Shown: positions 25,762 to 34,997, counted from the stretch's first letter. The stretch is DNA of 64,000 nt from Bradyrhizobium sp. Gha (GCF_900113735.1 NZ_FOQM01000035.1:1-64000), one strand, 5' to 3'. The notes: generated from the sequence alone by a model not told the origin. A program made the numbers and translations.

Positions 25762-26628
25762 ATGGCCTGGATCGAGACGTTGGTGAACGGAGCCTTGCTG
25801 GGCGGTCTCTACGGCCTTCTCGGCATCGGATTGGCACTGGTCTTTGGCGTGATGCGGCTGGTCAATATCGCGCATGGCGAGTTCATGGTGCTTGCCGCTT
25901 ACCTCGCTGTGATCCTGGTCGGCCTGTTTCCGCAGGTCCATCCGCTGTTCGTGCTGATCCCAGTCGTGATCGCGGCCTTCGGGGTCGGCTATCTCTACCA
26001 GGCCGTGATCATGAATCGGGTGGCGCGGGCGCCGGATCCGCTCGCGCCGCTGTTGCTGACATTCGGCGTCTCCATTGTGTTGCGCAACCTGATGGTCGAG
26101 GTATTCGGCGCCGACGTCAGGGGCCTCCAGCTCGGCGAGCTCTCGCGCGCGAGCATCAGGCTGTTCGGGCTCAGCATCGGGGTCATGCCCTTGCTGACCC
26201 TGGTCGCGGCGGTGCTGCTGTTTCTGTTGCTGCAATGGGCGCTCAAGCGCACGAGCTTCGGCCGTATCGTGCGCGCGACCGCCGACCGGCGCGACATCGT
26301 GCGCCTGTTCGGCGTCAAGCCGGACCTTGTCTACAATTACGTCATGGGCCTGTCATTGGCGCTGGGCGCGATCGGCGGGGTGCTGCTCGCGGTGCGATCG
26401 AGCTTCACGCCATTTTCCGGTGTAGAGCGCCTGCTGATCGCCTTCGAGGTCGTTGTACTTGGCGGCATCGGCTCGTTCTGGGGCGCGCTGCTGGGCGGCA
26501 TTGTGCTCGGCATGGCGCAACTCGCCGGTCTGAAATGGGATGCGAACGCCGGCTTGCTCTATGCGCATTTGCTGTTCTTCGTGATGCTCCTGATCCGTCC
26601 CGCTGGTCTGGTGGCGAGCAGGGCCTGA
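25762..26628 (+). CDS. LIV-type ABC transporter permease (LivH-like)
   Basis: A 288-residue inner-membrane permease with the family N-terminus GALLGGLYGLLGIGLALVFG followed by RLVNIAHGEFMVLAAYLA. The cytoplasmic coupling region contains RIVRATADRRDIVRLFGV. It pairs with the LivM-like protein encoded five bases downstream. Confidence 0.93.
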   Translation: MAWIETLVNGALLGGLYGLLGIGLALVFGVMRLVNIAHGEFMVLAAYLAVILVGLFPQVHPLFVLIPVVIAAFGVGYLYQAVIMNRVARAPDPLAPLLLTFGVSIVLRNLMVEVFGADVRGLQLGELSRASIRLFGLSIGVMPLLTLVAAVLLFLLLQWALKRTSFGRIVRATADRRDIVRLFGVKPDLVYNYVMGLSLALGAIGGVLLAVRSSFTPFSGVERLLIAFEVVVLGGIGSFWGALLGGIVLGMAQLAGLKWDANAGLLYAHLLFFVMLLIRPAGLVASRA

Positions 26629-26632
26629 TCAG

Positions 26633-27640
26633 ATGAAGGGAATCGCGATCTCCTATGCCGTCACCGCAGCGCTGCTCGTCGCCGGGCCATGGCTGTTAGG
26701 CGAGGGCGGTTTACGATTTGCGACCGAGTGCCTCCTGATCCTGGCGATGGCGCAGATGTGGAACCTGCTGGCGGGCTATGCCGGCCTCGTCTCGTTCGGT
26801 CATCAAGTGTTCGTCGGAATTGGGGCCTATGGCCTATTCCTGATCTCCGATACTCTCGATCTGTCGCCCTATTGGGTTCTACCGATTGCGCCGCTTGCCT
26901 GCGCCGTAGTCGCTTCCGTGATTGCGCTGCCCCTGTTCCGGCTGCGTGAGGCCTATTTCTCGATCGCGATGTGGGTGTTCTCCGAAATCGTCGCGGCGCT
27001 TGTGACAAAAGCGGCCTGGCTTGGTGGCAGCGCGGGTCTGCCGTTGAGATCGAGCCGCTTGCTCGACCTCGACTGGTTCGAGCCTGTGTTGTTCTGGATT
27101 GCAGGCGGACTGGCGCTCGGGACGATCGGCGGGCTGTTTCTGCTGATGCGGTCCGGTTTCGGTCTCGGTCTCATGAGCGTGCGGGACAACGATCTGGCCG
27201 CGATGAGCGTCGGGGTCGACGTTCAGCGCAATCGCTTCATCGTCTTCGTGCTGTCAGCCGCCGGCTGCGGGCTTGCCGGCGCGGTCTCATTTCTCGGCAA
27301 TCTCTACGTCTCGCCGGCGGCGGCATTTGACGTGAACTGGGTCGTCTACATGATGTTCATCGTGATGATCGGCGGCATCGGGACGCTCGAAGGCCCCATC
27401 ATCGGGACGGTGATCTTCTTCGGCCTGCGCGAGCTCATCACTGATCAGCTCGGCTATTCCGCCGGCTGGTACCTGGTCGCGCTGGGTACGGTCGCCGTGA
27501 TCGTCATGCTCTGGTCGCCGCGAGGCCTCTGGCCGCCGTTGCGCGATCGCTTCGGCCTCAAGCTTCTCGGCGTCGGGCGGACGGCGCCGACAGCGCCTGA
27601 CGTTCCGCCGCTGGCCGGCAAGGTCGGACAATTGGGATGA
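26633..27640 (+). CDS. LIV-type ABC transporter permease (LivM-like)
   Basis: A 335-residue permease with many hydrophobic helices. The LivM motif region MWNLLAGYAGLVSFGHQVFV sits near residue 40, and SVRDNDLAAMSVGVDVQRNR is the coupling loop. A polar C-terminal tail follows the last helix. The stop overlaps the amidase ATG, so import and amide hydrolysis are translationally coupled. Confidence 0.93.
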   Translation: MKGIAISYAVTAALLVAGPWLLGEGGLRFATECLLILAMAQMWNLLAGYAGLVSFGHQVFVGIGAYGLFLISDTLDLSPYWVLPIAPLACAVVASVIALPLFRLREAYFSIAMWVFSEIVAALVTKAAWLGGSAGLPLRSSRLLDLDWFEPVLFWIAGGLALGTIGGLFLLMRSGFGLGLMSVRDNDLAAMSVGVDVQRNRFIVFVLSAAGCGLAGAVSFLGNLYVSPAAAFDVNWVVYMMFIVMIGGIGTLEGPIIGTVIFFGLRELITDQLGYSAGWYLVALGTVAVIVMLWSPRGLWPPLRDRFGLKLLGVGRTAPTAPDVPPLAGKVGQLG

Positions 27641-29115
27641 TCGGCATGTCTACAGACGATCTCTGTTACTTTACGGCAACCCACCAGAAGGCGCTGCTGG
27701 CCTCCCGCCGCATCAGCACGCTCGAGTTGCTCGAGCTGCATCTTGATCGGGTGAAGCGCGTCAACCCATCCTGCAATGCCGTGGTCGCGCTCGACGAGGA
27801 GGGCGCGCGCCGTCAGGCTCGCGCCATCGACGAAGGGATGGCGCGAGGCGAGAAAGTCCACGCGCTGCATGGCCTGCCGATGACCATCAAGGATTCCTTC
27901 GCCGTCGCAGGCATGGCTGCGACCTGCGGCCTGGAGGAGCTGCGCGACTACCGGCCGAGGGAGGATGCGGTCGCGGTTTCGAAAGTCCGCGCCGCCGGTG
28001 CCGTGATTTTCGGCAAGACCAACCTGCCGGCGCGAGCCGCCGATCACCAGTCCTGCAACACTCTGTTCGGGCTCACGCGCAATCCCTGGGACGGAGAGCG
28101 CACGGTCGGCGGCTCCTCCGGAGGCTCCGCCGCGGCGCTTGCGGCAGGCCTGACCTCACTGGAGCTTGGCAGTGACATCGGCGGCTCGATCCGCGTTCCC
28201 GCGCATTTCTGCGGCGTTTACGGCCACAAGCCGAGCCATGGCCTCGTCAGCACCGAAGGTCATATCCCGCCGCCGCCCGGCCACAGCGCTCCGAAAGAGT
28301 TGGGTGTTGCGGGGCCATTGGCCCGTAGTGCATCCGATCTCGAGCTGTTGTTCGATGTTGTTCTCGGCACGCCGGACCTCGAGGCCGCCGGCGCGGCGTT
28401 GCGGTTGCCGGCCGCGCGGCATGACGATCTTCGATCGTTTCGAGTCGCGGTCTGGAACGATGCTCAGGCTTATCCGCTGGATGATGCCTACGCGGCCACG
28501 ATCGAGGGGTTGGCGGATGATCTTGCACGCCTTGGCGCCAAGGTGAACAGGCAGGCACGACCTCCCATCGATGCCGCTGCAAGCTATGACGTCTATCTGC
28601 AGACCCTCTTTGGCATCATTGGCGGCGGCCTGCCGCCACAAGCGCGCGAAGGGCTGCTCGCGGCGGGGGAGACGGCCGAGAGCGGCGGCTATCCGCGCCG
28701 CGTAGCCGATGCGGTGCGCCAGTCCTTGTCTCAACATTTTGCCGCGACGGAAGCGCGGCATCAGCTCTATCGCGCATGGGGCCGCTTCTTCGCGGACTAC
28801 GACGTGCTACTTTGCCCGGTCACACCGACGGTGGCGTTCCCGCACGATATCGAGCGCCTCGATCTCGCCGCGCAATTCACCCGGCGCCTCAAGGTGAACG
28901 GCGGCACAATTCCCTACATGGACAATCTGGCCTGGCCCGGTCTTGTCACAGTCGCCAATCTTCCGGCGACCGCCATTCCGACGGGCCGCAGGGTTGGTCG
29001 CGTTCCTGCCGGCGTGCAGGTGGTCGGGCCGTATCTCGGCGATCGCACCACACTGAGATTTGCCCAACTGGTCGAGCAGGCATTGGGTGGCTTTGCCCGC
29101 CCGCCTGGCATCTGA
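27637..29115 (+). CDS. Amidase-signature-family amidase
   Basis: A 492-residue amidase with the Ser-cisSer-Lys triad. The lysine is in LPMTIKDSFAVAG. The amidase signature spans TVGGSSGGSAAALAAG, and the nucleophilic serine region is LGSDIGGSIRVPAHFCG. The enzyme cleaves a carboxamide to acid and ammonia or amine. Its ATG overlaps the transporter permease stop, which strongly suggests that the imported compound is, or becomes, an amide. The aryl or alkyl specificity cannot be read from the sequence. Confidence 0.94.
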   Translation: MIGMSTDDLCYFTATHQKALLASRRISTLELLELHLDRVKRVNPSCNAVVALDEEGARRQARAIDEGMARGEKVHALHGLPMTIKDSFAVAGMAATCGLEELRDYRPREDAVAVSKVRAAGAVIFGKTNLPARAADHQSCNTLFGLTRNPWDGERTVGGSSGGSAAALAAGLTSLELGSDIGGSIRVPAHFCGVYGHKPSHGLVSTEGHIPPPPGHSAPKELGVAGPLARSASDLELLFDVVLGTPDLEAAGAALRLPAARHDDLRSFRVAVWNDAQAYPLDDAYAATIEGLADDLARLGAKVNRQARPPIDAAASYDVYLQTLFGIIGGGLPPQAREGLLAAGETAESGGYPRRVADAVRQSLSQHFAATEARHQLYRAWGRFFADYDVLLCPVTPTVAFPHDIERLDLAAQFTRRLKVNGGTIPYMDNLAWPGLVTVANLPATAIPTGRRVGRVPAGVQVVGPYLGDRTTLRFAQLVEQALGGFARPPGI

Positions 29116-29127
29116 TCGGCCAGCGGC

Positions 29128-30756
29128 ATGCCGATCGAAATTCGTACCGGTCGTCCCGTCACGCTTGCCCCGCAAGGAATGGTGACGTCGCCGCATGCGT
29201 TGGCCTCGAGTGCCGGCGTCGACGTCTTGCGCGCGGGCGGCTCCGCTGTTGACGCTGCGATCGCCACAAGCGCCGTCCTGGCTGTGGTGTATCCGCACAT
29301 GACCGGGCTCGGTGGTGACGCGTTCTGGTTGATCCATGAGGGGCACAGCGGCGCCGTCAAATTCCTCAACGGCGGCGGAAAGGCGGCTGCCACTGCCTCG
29401 CTGGCGGCACTGCGCGAGAGAGGCATGAGCGAGATCCCGCTGCGGGGCATTGTTCCAGCGACGCTGACCGTGCCCGGCGCCGTGGCAAGCTGGACCGAGG
29501 CTCATCAGGCCCATGGGCGCCTGCCGCTTGCGAAGGTGTTAGAGAGCGCCATTGTCTACGCGCGGGACGGCTTTCCCGTCACTGCGCGGCTTGCGAGCTT
29601 CATCGAACTGATGCATGGCGAGCTTGTGCAGCAGGCCGAAGCGGCCGCGCTGTTCCTTCCGGATGGCGCGATCCCGGCGGCGGGCGCGAAGCTCGCAAAT
29701 CCCGATCTCGCCCGTACGCTGCAAGCGATCGCGGATACCGGCTGGGCTGGCTTCTACCGCGGAGCCGTTGCCGAGGAGCTCGCGCGCTTCTCGCGCGAAG
29801 CGGGCGGTCTCTTTCGGGAGGCCGACCTTGAGCACCAGATGGCGAGCTGGGGCGTGCCGCTGGTTGGCCGCTATCGCAATGTCGATATCTACAACACCCC
29901 GCCGCCCACCCAGGGCTTTTCCGTCATCGAGATGCTCAACCTGCTCGAGCCCTATGAACTGAACAAAAAGGATCTGCTAGGCCCGGACCGCGTACACCTC
30001 ATGGTGCAGGCCAAGCAGATCGCCTATCATGATCGTGATGGCGTGCTCGCCGATCCCGCATTCGCGGAAGTGCCGGTTGAAAGGCTGATCTCCAAAGCAC
30101 ACGCGGCCAAACGTGCCGAATTGATCGACGTCCGCTCTGTGCTGCGATGGGACCAGGTCCCGTCGTACGGCAGCCTGGCCGGCGACACCGTCTATGTTGC
30201 CGCAGTCGACAGTGATGGGAATGCGGTCTCGCTGATCCAGAGCCTGTATGGCGCGTTCGGCTCCTGCTTGGTCGCGGGGCGCACCGGCGTCGTGCTTCAG
30301 AACCGCGGCGCCTATTTTTCACTCGATTCCGATCATCCCAATCGCCTCGAACCAGGCAAGATTCCGCTGCATACCTTGATCGCCTCCCTCGCCAAGCGCG
30401 ACGGTAGACTATGGAGCGTGCTCGGCTGCATGGGCGCGGACGGTCAACCGCAGATCCAGCTTCAGCTCTATTCGGCGATGATCGATCATGGCCTCGATAT
30501 CCAGGAGGCGATCGAACTGCCGCGCTTCCTGTCCGGCCGCTTCGGTCTGGGCGAAGCGCGAGACACCCTCCATCTGGAGGGCCGTTTTCCCGGTGAGGTT
30601 GTGTGTGAGCTCGCGCAGCGGGGGCACATCGTCGATCGTTGGGGCGCCTGGAACGAGATGGCGGGCCACGCTCATGGAATTACAATTGATCCGCAAGGCG
30701 GGATCTTGATTGGCGGCTCTGACCCGCGCAGCGATGGCGCTGCAATTGGCCATTGA
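29128..30756 (+). CDS. Gamma-glutamyltransferase-family protein
   Basis: A 542-residue Ntn-hydrolase of the GGT family. The N-terminal part has ASSAGVDVLRAGGSAVDAAIA and MTGLGGDAFWLIHE. The autoprocessing threonine is Thr354 in SLAGDTVYVAAVDSDGNAVS, at the start of the small subunit, and the late part carries NDP-like GSDPRSDGAAIG. No signal peptide is visible, so it is likely cytoplasmic, unlike classical periplasmic GGT. It follows the amidase by 12 bases and ends the operon. A role in cleaving or forming a gamma-glutamyl amide, or in hydrolysing another acyl amide, is plausible. Confidence 0.9.
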   Translation: MPIEIRTGRPVTLAPQGMVTSPHALASSAGVDVLRAGGSAVDAAIATSAVLAVVYPHMTGLGGDAFWLIHEGHSGAVKFLNGGGKAAATASLAALRERGMSEIPLRGIVPATLTVPGAVASWTEAHQAHGRLPLAKVLESAIVYARDGFPVTARLASFIELMHGELVQQAEAAALFLPDGAIPAAGAKLANPDLARTLQAIADTGWAGFYRGAVAEELARFSREAGGLFREADLEHQMASWGVPLVGRYRNVDIYNTPPPTQGFSVIEMLNLLEPYELNKKDLLGPDRVHLMVQAKQIAYHDRDGVLADPAFAEVPVERLISKAHAAKRAELIDVRSVLRWDQVPSYGSLAGDTVYVAAVDSDGNAVSLIQSLYGAFGSCLVAGRTGVVLQNRGAYFSLDSDHPNRLEPGKIPLHTLIASLAKRDGRLWSVLGCMGADGQPQIQLQLYSAMIDHGLDIQEAIELPRFLSGRFGLGEARDTLHLEGRFPGEVVCELAQRGHIVDRWGAWNEMAGHAHGITIDPQGGILIGGSDPRSDGAAIGH

Positions 30757-30833
30757 GTCCATCCAGCATGTGCTGCATTCGTCAGTCTGATGGTTGTGAC
30801 GAGGCCGCCGATATGGCGTGAAGCTCGCTCCGG

Positions 30834-31874
30834 TCAAGTCCAGATGCTTTCTGGCGTGATGATCTCGAACGGCACGATGCGTTGTTCGATCGATGCGGTA
30901 TTTCTCCGTTCCACAAGATGCAGCATCACCTCGATGAGTTGGCGTGGCATCTTTTCTATCGAATGGCATAGGGCGGCCGTGATCAGACCCTCGGTCAAAC
31001 CTTTGCGCGCTTCAGGGCCAATATCACGGCAAATGATGCGGATGTCTCGCTGCCGCTCAATGGGGAGTTCGCGCATGGCGCGCAGAACGCCAGAAATGCC
31101 GCCGCCATTGACGAAGAGACCGCGAAGGTCGGGCTCCTCGTCGATCAATCGGCGAAAGATGGAATATGCGTTTTCTGGCTCCTCGTGCGTCAGGATCGTC
31201 TCGGCCACTTGGAAATCCGGCGCGTGCTCGCGCATGTACGAGCGAAAGCTCGCATCAGAGATGTCCTGACACTGATAGCGGTGGGAGCCAATCAAGGGCA
31301 CGACCCTCCCAGGCTCGGTCGCCGTTTGGCTGACAAACCATGCGGCAGTGCGACCGGCTTTCCAGTTGTCCGTGCCGACAAAGCCCGCGCGGCTGGCCGC
31401 CGACAGATCGGTCACGTAGGCCACAACAGGAACGCCTCGCGCCCGGAGCTCATCGATCGCCTGGCTGACCAACGGGTGATCGGCCGTGATGATGGCCAGC
31501 GCATCAGCATTTTCCCCCATCTTCATGAGATTGGTTGCGACTGCTTCGGGTGACAGATCATCCTCGAACTGAACATTCGTCTCAATCACAGCATCAGCAT
31601 ATCGCGCGGCGGCATCCGTGATCCCCTCGGCCCACATCTGATAGAGGGGGCGGTGCGACTGCTGCATCAGAAAGCCGAGCCTGCGGTGCGGGAGGTTTTC
31701 CCGCTTGCGCGCGCGCAAACTGCCCAGACCGTAGAACCCGATCTCGTCCGCCGCATCCAGAATGCGGTCGACCGTTTCCTGCCGTACCGAGCCGGTCCCG
31801 TGCAGGAGCCTGTTGACCGTCGAAAGACTGACCCCTGCTGCCTTCGACAGATCAGCGATCGTTGGTCTGTTCAT
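30834..31874 (-). CDS. LacI-family transcriptional repressor
   Basis: A 346-residue regulator. The start at 31874 puts the helix-turn-helix at the extreme N-terminus as the family requires: TIADLSKAAGVSLSTVNRLL, then the hinge region around SLRARKREN. The rest is a type I periplasmic-binding-like sensor (FLMQQSHRPLYQMW, VVAYVTDLSAASRAG, GLFVNGGGISGVLRA) suited to a sugar or inositol ligand. It is divergent from the sugar ABC operon, with two dyads in the shared promoter region, and is the probable local repressor of the inositol-type module. Confidence 0.93.
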   Translation of the reverse strand: MNRPTIADLSKAAGVSLSTVNRLLHGTGSVRQETVDRILDAADEIGFYGLGSLRARKRENLPHRRLGFLMQQSHRPLYQMWAEGITDAAARYADAVIETNVQFEDDLSPEAVATNLMKMGENADALAIITADHPLVSQAIDELRARGVPVVAYVTDLSAASRAGFVGTDNWKAGRTAAWFVSQTATEPGRVVPLIGSHRYQCQDISDASFRSYMREHAPDFQVAETILTHEEPENAYSIFRRLIDEEPDLRGLFVNGGGISGVLRAMRELPIERQRDIRIICRDIGPEARKGLTEGLITAALCHSIEKMPRQLIEVMLHLVERRNTASIEQRIVPFEIITPESIWT

Positions 31875-31887
31875 CCGACCTCCAGTT

Positions 31888-31901
31888 TCATTCGTGAATG
31901 A
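31888..31901. promoter_or_regulatory. LacI-type operator candidate 1
   Basis: TCATTC-GT-GAATGA is a perfect dyad centred 20 bases upstream of the repressor ATG, within its likely leader. This would suit autoregulation by the divergent LacI-family protein. Confidence 0.6.
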
Positions 31902-31941
31902 CATTTTTTGGCATATTATCATGCCGGATGAATGATTGTGG

Positions 31942-31954
31942 TGTCATCCTGACA
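31942..31954. promoter_or_regulatory. Second dyad in the lacI/ABC promoter region
   Basis: TGTCA-TCC-TGACA lies 53 bases upstream of the binding-protein ATG. Its half-site differs from operator 1. It could be a second site for the same repressor or the site of another factor. Confidence 0.4.
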
Positions 31955-32006
31955 TCTCAAAGATTAACAATCAACGGGCATCAACGAATGCTTTGGGAGG
32001 AGATTT

Positions 32007-32981
32007 ATGAAACGAGCGAAGGGCATTGCCGCCGTATTGCTTGCAGCGTCCGCGATCATGATGGGGGCGGGTCCAGCCGACGCGGCAAATATCGCCGTGG
32101 TCGGCGGCAAGAACGACGACGCGTTCTGGAACATCATCAAGAAGGGTCTGGACGATGCGCGCCTCGTCGTCCAAGCGAACGGCGGTTCGGTGAACTACCT
32201 TCGTCTGCAGACCTACGACAATTTCGCCCCGGATGTTGTCCAACTCATCCGGACGGCGATCAGCCAAGGCGTCAACGGCCTCGTGATCCCGAACTGGGTC
32301 CCCGAAGCCGAAGATCCGGCCATTCAGGATGCGATCAAGGCTGGGGTTACTGTCATCCTGATGAATGCCGGCGGACAGGACAAGGCCGTCAAGCTTGGCG
32401 CCATCAACTATGTAGGCACCGACGAATACATCGCAGGCAAGGCCGGTGGCGAGTACTTCGCAAAGCATGGCAAGAAGAATGTCCTCTGTGTGAACACGAT
32501 TCCCGGTGCTGCCAACCTGGAGGCGCGCTGCAAAGGCGTGATCGACGGCATCACCAAGCAGGGTGGTGCGGCGAAGCAATTGCCGCTACCGGCGACCAGC
32601 TTCGGCGATCCAACCGCCGTCGCTGAGGCCATCAAGGCAACTCTGCTTCAGGACGCCAATATTGACGGCTTGATCACAATCGGAGCTGGCGACGCAGATT
32701 CCGCGGCGATCGGCATCACTCAGGCCGGCAAGACCCAGTCGGTCATGCTGGGGACGTTCGACCTGAACCAGTCCGGCCTCGACCGCATCAAGGGACACAC
32801 CCAGGGCTTCGCTATCGATCAGCAGCCCTATCTGCAGTCGTTCTTGGCGGTGACGTTGCTGGCTTCTGCCATCGATTTTGGTACCGACCTGCCGACGGCA
32901 CCGGTTCTCACCGGTCCCAGCATCGTCGATGCCTCGACAATCAATGCCACGCTGGCCGGTGTCAAAAAAGGCGCCCGCTGA
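32007..32981 (+). CDS. Sugar (inositol-type) ABC transporter substrate-binding protein
   Basis: A 324-residue periplasmic binding protein of the RbsB/Peripla_BP_4 type. The signal peptide ends near GPADAANIAVVGG. The domain shows NDDAFWNIIKKGLDDAR, PNWVPEAEDPAIQDAIKAG and TIGAGDADSAAIGI. The start has GGGAGGAG upstream. It opens the LacI-controlled operon and is followed by a permease and an ATPase of the same RbsABC class. Given the downstream iol genes, the solute is likely an inositol or related cyclitol. Confidence 0.9.
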   Translation: MKRAKGIAAVLLAASAIMMGAGPADAANIAVVGGKNDDAFWNIIKKGLDDARLVVQANGGSVNYLRLQTYDNFAPDVVQLIRTAISQGVNGLVIPNWVPEAEDPAIQDAIKAGVTVILMNAGGQDKAVKLGAINYVGTDEYIAGKAGGEYFAKHGKKNVLCVNTIPGAANLEARCKGVIDGITKQGGAAKQLPLPATSFGDPTAVAEAIKATLLQDANIDGLITIGAGDADSAAIGITQAGKTQSVMLGTFDLNQSGLDRIKGHTQGFAIDQQPYLQSFLAVTLLASAIDFGTDLPTAPVLTGPSIVDASTINATLAGVKKGAR

Positions 32982-33000
32982 ACACCCGGCGTTTAGCCTC

Positions 33001-33024
33001 GGCCTGCGGACTCATCCGCAGGCC
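33001..33024 (+). promoter_or_regulatory. Intra-operon hairpin after the binding-protein gene
   Basis: A perfect 10-bp stem (GGCCTGCGGA with TCCGCAGGCC, loop CTCA) lies 20 bases after the binding-protein stop and lacks a T-tail. It probably stabilises the upstream mRNA, giving excess binding protein over permease, like the hairpin at 2592-2616. Confidence 0.6.
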
Positions 33025-33096
33025 CCACGCCCTATTGTCAACGCGTGAAGCTTTGCGCCGCTTTCGCGTGCGCATCCGCGAGTTCAGGGAATTTTC

Positions 33097-34101
33097 ATGA
33101 GTAGTCTCTCGATCCGCAGTCTGCTGCGCCGTCCCGAGGCCGGAGCGCTTCTCGGCCTTGTCGCAGTACTTGCGTTCTTCGTCGTCTTCGGCAGCACCAG
33201 CTTTCTCAAACCCGCGGGCATTGCCAGCTGGTTGAACGTCGCCGCCAATCTCGGCATCGTCGCGATCCCGGTCGGTCTGCTGATGATTGCGGGTGAGCTC
33301 GACATTTCGATCGGCGCGACCATCCCCGCCGGTGCGCTGGCCGTGGCGATTATCTCGGGCCATTATAGTCAGCCGATCTGGATGGGTATGGCCGGGGCGC
33401 TCGGCCTCGGTCTGGTAGTCGGCTTGATCAACGGCATCCTGGTGGTACGAACTGCCGTGCCGTCACTGATCGTCACGCTCGGCACTTTGTTTGCGGTACA
33501 AGGACTTGCCTTGGGCTTTTCCGTGCTGCTGACCGGCACGACCAGCGTGGCGCTGAGTCCCGCCAAATCCGGCCCGCTGGTCAAAGCGCTGTTCGGCGAA
33601 TTCATTGGCGGCAGCTTCCAGGTCATCATCTGCTGGTGGCTTGCTCTAGCTGCCGTGTACATCTTCTACGTTCACTTTTCGCCCTTCGGTAACTGGATTT
33701 TCGCGATGGGGGGCGACAAGGTCAGCGCGCGCAATGCCGGGATTCCCACGCGCCGGCTGACGATCGTGCTCTTCGTGCTCTCCTCGACGAGTGCGGCGTT
33801 TGTTGGCATGTGCCAGGCCATTCTGTTCAATGTCGCCCAGGTTTCGGCCGGGATGACCTTCATCTTCAACTCAATCATCTCTGTCGTTGTCGGCGGCGTG
33901 TTGCTGACCGGTGGGTTCGGATCGGTCGCCGGAATTTTCTTCGGCACTGTGACCTTCGCCGTCGTCAACCAGGGCATCTACTTCACGACCTTCGACCGCA
34001 ACTGGTCGAGCCTGATCATCGGCATCATGCTGCTTCTGGCCGTGCTGATGAACAACACGTTCCGCAACATGGCGCTGGCCTACAGGCCGAGGAAGAAGTG
34101 A
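33097..34101 (+). CDS. Sugar ABC transporter permease (RbsC-like)
   Basis: A 334-residue inner-membrane permease with about ten hydrophobic segments. The family core is MIAGELDISIGATIPAGALAV followed by VRTAVPSLIVTLGTLFAVQG. A second half has NAGIPTRRLTIVLFV and VVVGGVLLTGGFGSVAG, typical of BPD_transp_2 monosaccharide permeases. It is eight bases upstream of its ATPase gene. Confidence 0.93.
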   Translation: MSSLSIRSLLRRPEAGALLGLVAVLAFFVVFGSTSFLKPAGIASWLNVAANLGIVAIPVGLLMIAGELDISIGATIPAGALAVAIISGHYSQPIWMGMAGALGLGLVVGLINGILVVRTAVPSLIVTLGTLFAVQGLALGFSVLLTGTTSVALSPAKSGPLVKALFGEFIGGSFQVIICWWLALAAVYIFYVHFSPFGNWIFAMGGDKVSARNAGIPTRRLTIVLFVLSSTSAAFVGMCQAILFNVAQVSAGMTFIFNSIISVVVGGVLLTGGFGSVAGIFFGTVTFAVVNQGIYFTTFDRNWSSLIIGIMLLLAVLMNNTFRNMALAYRPRKK

Positions 34102-34109
34102 GGCGTACG

Positions 34110-34922
34110 ATGACGACTCCAATTCTTGAACTGCGCAACGTCAACAAGTCCTTCGGGCCAATCGACGTCCTGCATGATATCTCGCTCAAGGTTCATGCCG
34201 GCGAAGTGCTTTGCCTTCTGGGTGACAACGGTGCGGGAAAATCGACGCTCATCAAGACAATGGCCGGCCTGTTCCGACCGAGCTCAGGCAGTGTGCTGAT
34301 GGACGGCAAGCCGGTCGAGTTCAACGGCCCGCGCGAAGCGCAGGAGATGGGCATCTCGACGGTTCACCAGTTCGGTGGGACCTTCCCGCTGATGTCCATC
34401 GGCCGTTCGTTCTTTGTCGGTGTCGAGCCGACCAGAGGCTTCGGACCGTTCAAAATCTACGACCGGAAGAAGGCCAATCAGATTGCGGTCAAGGCGGTCC
34501 AGGAATTCGGCATCACCCGGATCGACGACGGTGATCGACTGGTCGGCGGCCTGTCAGGCGGCGAGCGACAGTCTCTGGCAATTGCCCGGGCCGTGCACTT
34601 CGGTGCCCGTGTGCTGATCCTCGATGAACCAACAGCGGCGCTTGGTGTCAAGGAAGCGGCTCACGTGTTGCGGATCGTACTCGAAGCTCGGCGGCGCGGA
34701 CTGGCCGTAATCTTCATCACCCATCAGGTCATGCATGCGATGACAGTGGGCGATCATTTCGCTGTGCTGATCCGGGGAGCGCTCGCCGCCGATTTCAAGA
34801 AGGGCGAAAAGACGCGCGAAGAGATCACCGATCTTATGGCGGGCGGTGAAGCGATGGCCGAGCTTGAGGCCGAGATCGAAAGCCATCTGAAGAGCCACGA
34901 AGGGTATTCTCCCGCGGCCTGA
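34110..34922 (+). CDS. Sugar ABC transporter ATP-binding protein, single-domain
   Basis: A 270-residue ATPase. The ATG at 34110 is correct, since homology begins at PILELRNVNKSFG. Walker A is GDNGAGKSTLIKT, the signature is LSGGERQSLAIARAV, and Walker B is LILDEPTAALGVKEA. The switch region is FITHQVMHAM. It has one nucleotide-binding domain, unlike the duplicated RbsA/MglA type, so the working pump should contain two copies. The same arrangement is known in FrcA-type importers of rhizobia. Confidence 0.93.
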   Translation: MTTPILELRNVNKSFGPIDVLHDISLKVHAGEVLCLLGDNGAGKSTLIKTMAGLFRPSSGSVLMDGKPVEFNGPREAQEMGISTVHQFGGTFPLMSIGRSFFVGVEPTRGFGPFKIYDRKKANQIAVKAVQEFGITRIDDGDRLVGGLSGGERQSLAIARAVHFGARVLILDEPTAALGVKEAAHVLRIVLEARRRGLAVIFITHQVMHAMTVGDHFAVLIRGALAADFKKGEKTREEITDLMAGGEAMAELEAEIESHLKSHEGYSPAA

Positions 34923-34934
34923 AGGCCGACAACT

Positions 34935-34966
34935 GCCCCGGCCGGTCACGGCCGGGGCCTTTCTTA
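34935..34966 (+). terminator. Terminator-like hairpin between transporter and catabolic genes
   Basis: A perfect 10-bp GC-rich stem (GCCCCGGCCG with CGGCCGGGGC, loop GTCA) is followed by CTTTCTT, 13 bases after the ATPase stop. The downstream iol-type genes may therefore depend on read-through or on a second promoter. Confidence 0.75.
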
Positions 34967-34997
34967 ACGGTCGTCTGAAGTACCCGGAGCAACTCTC

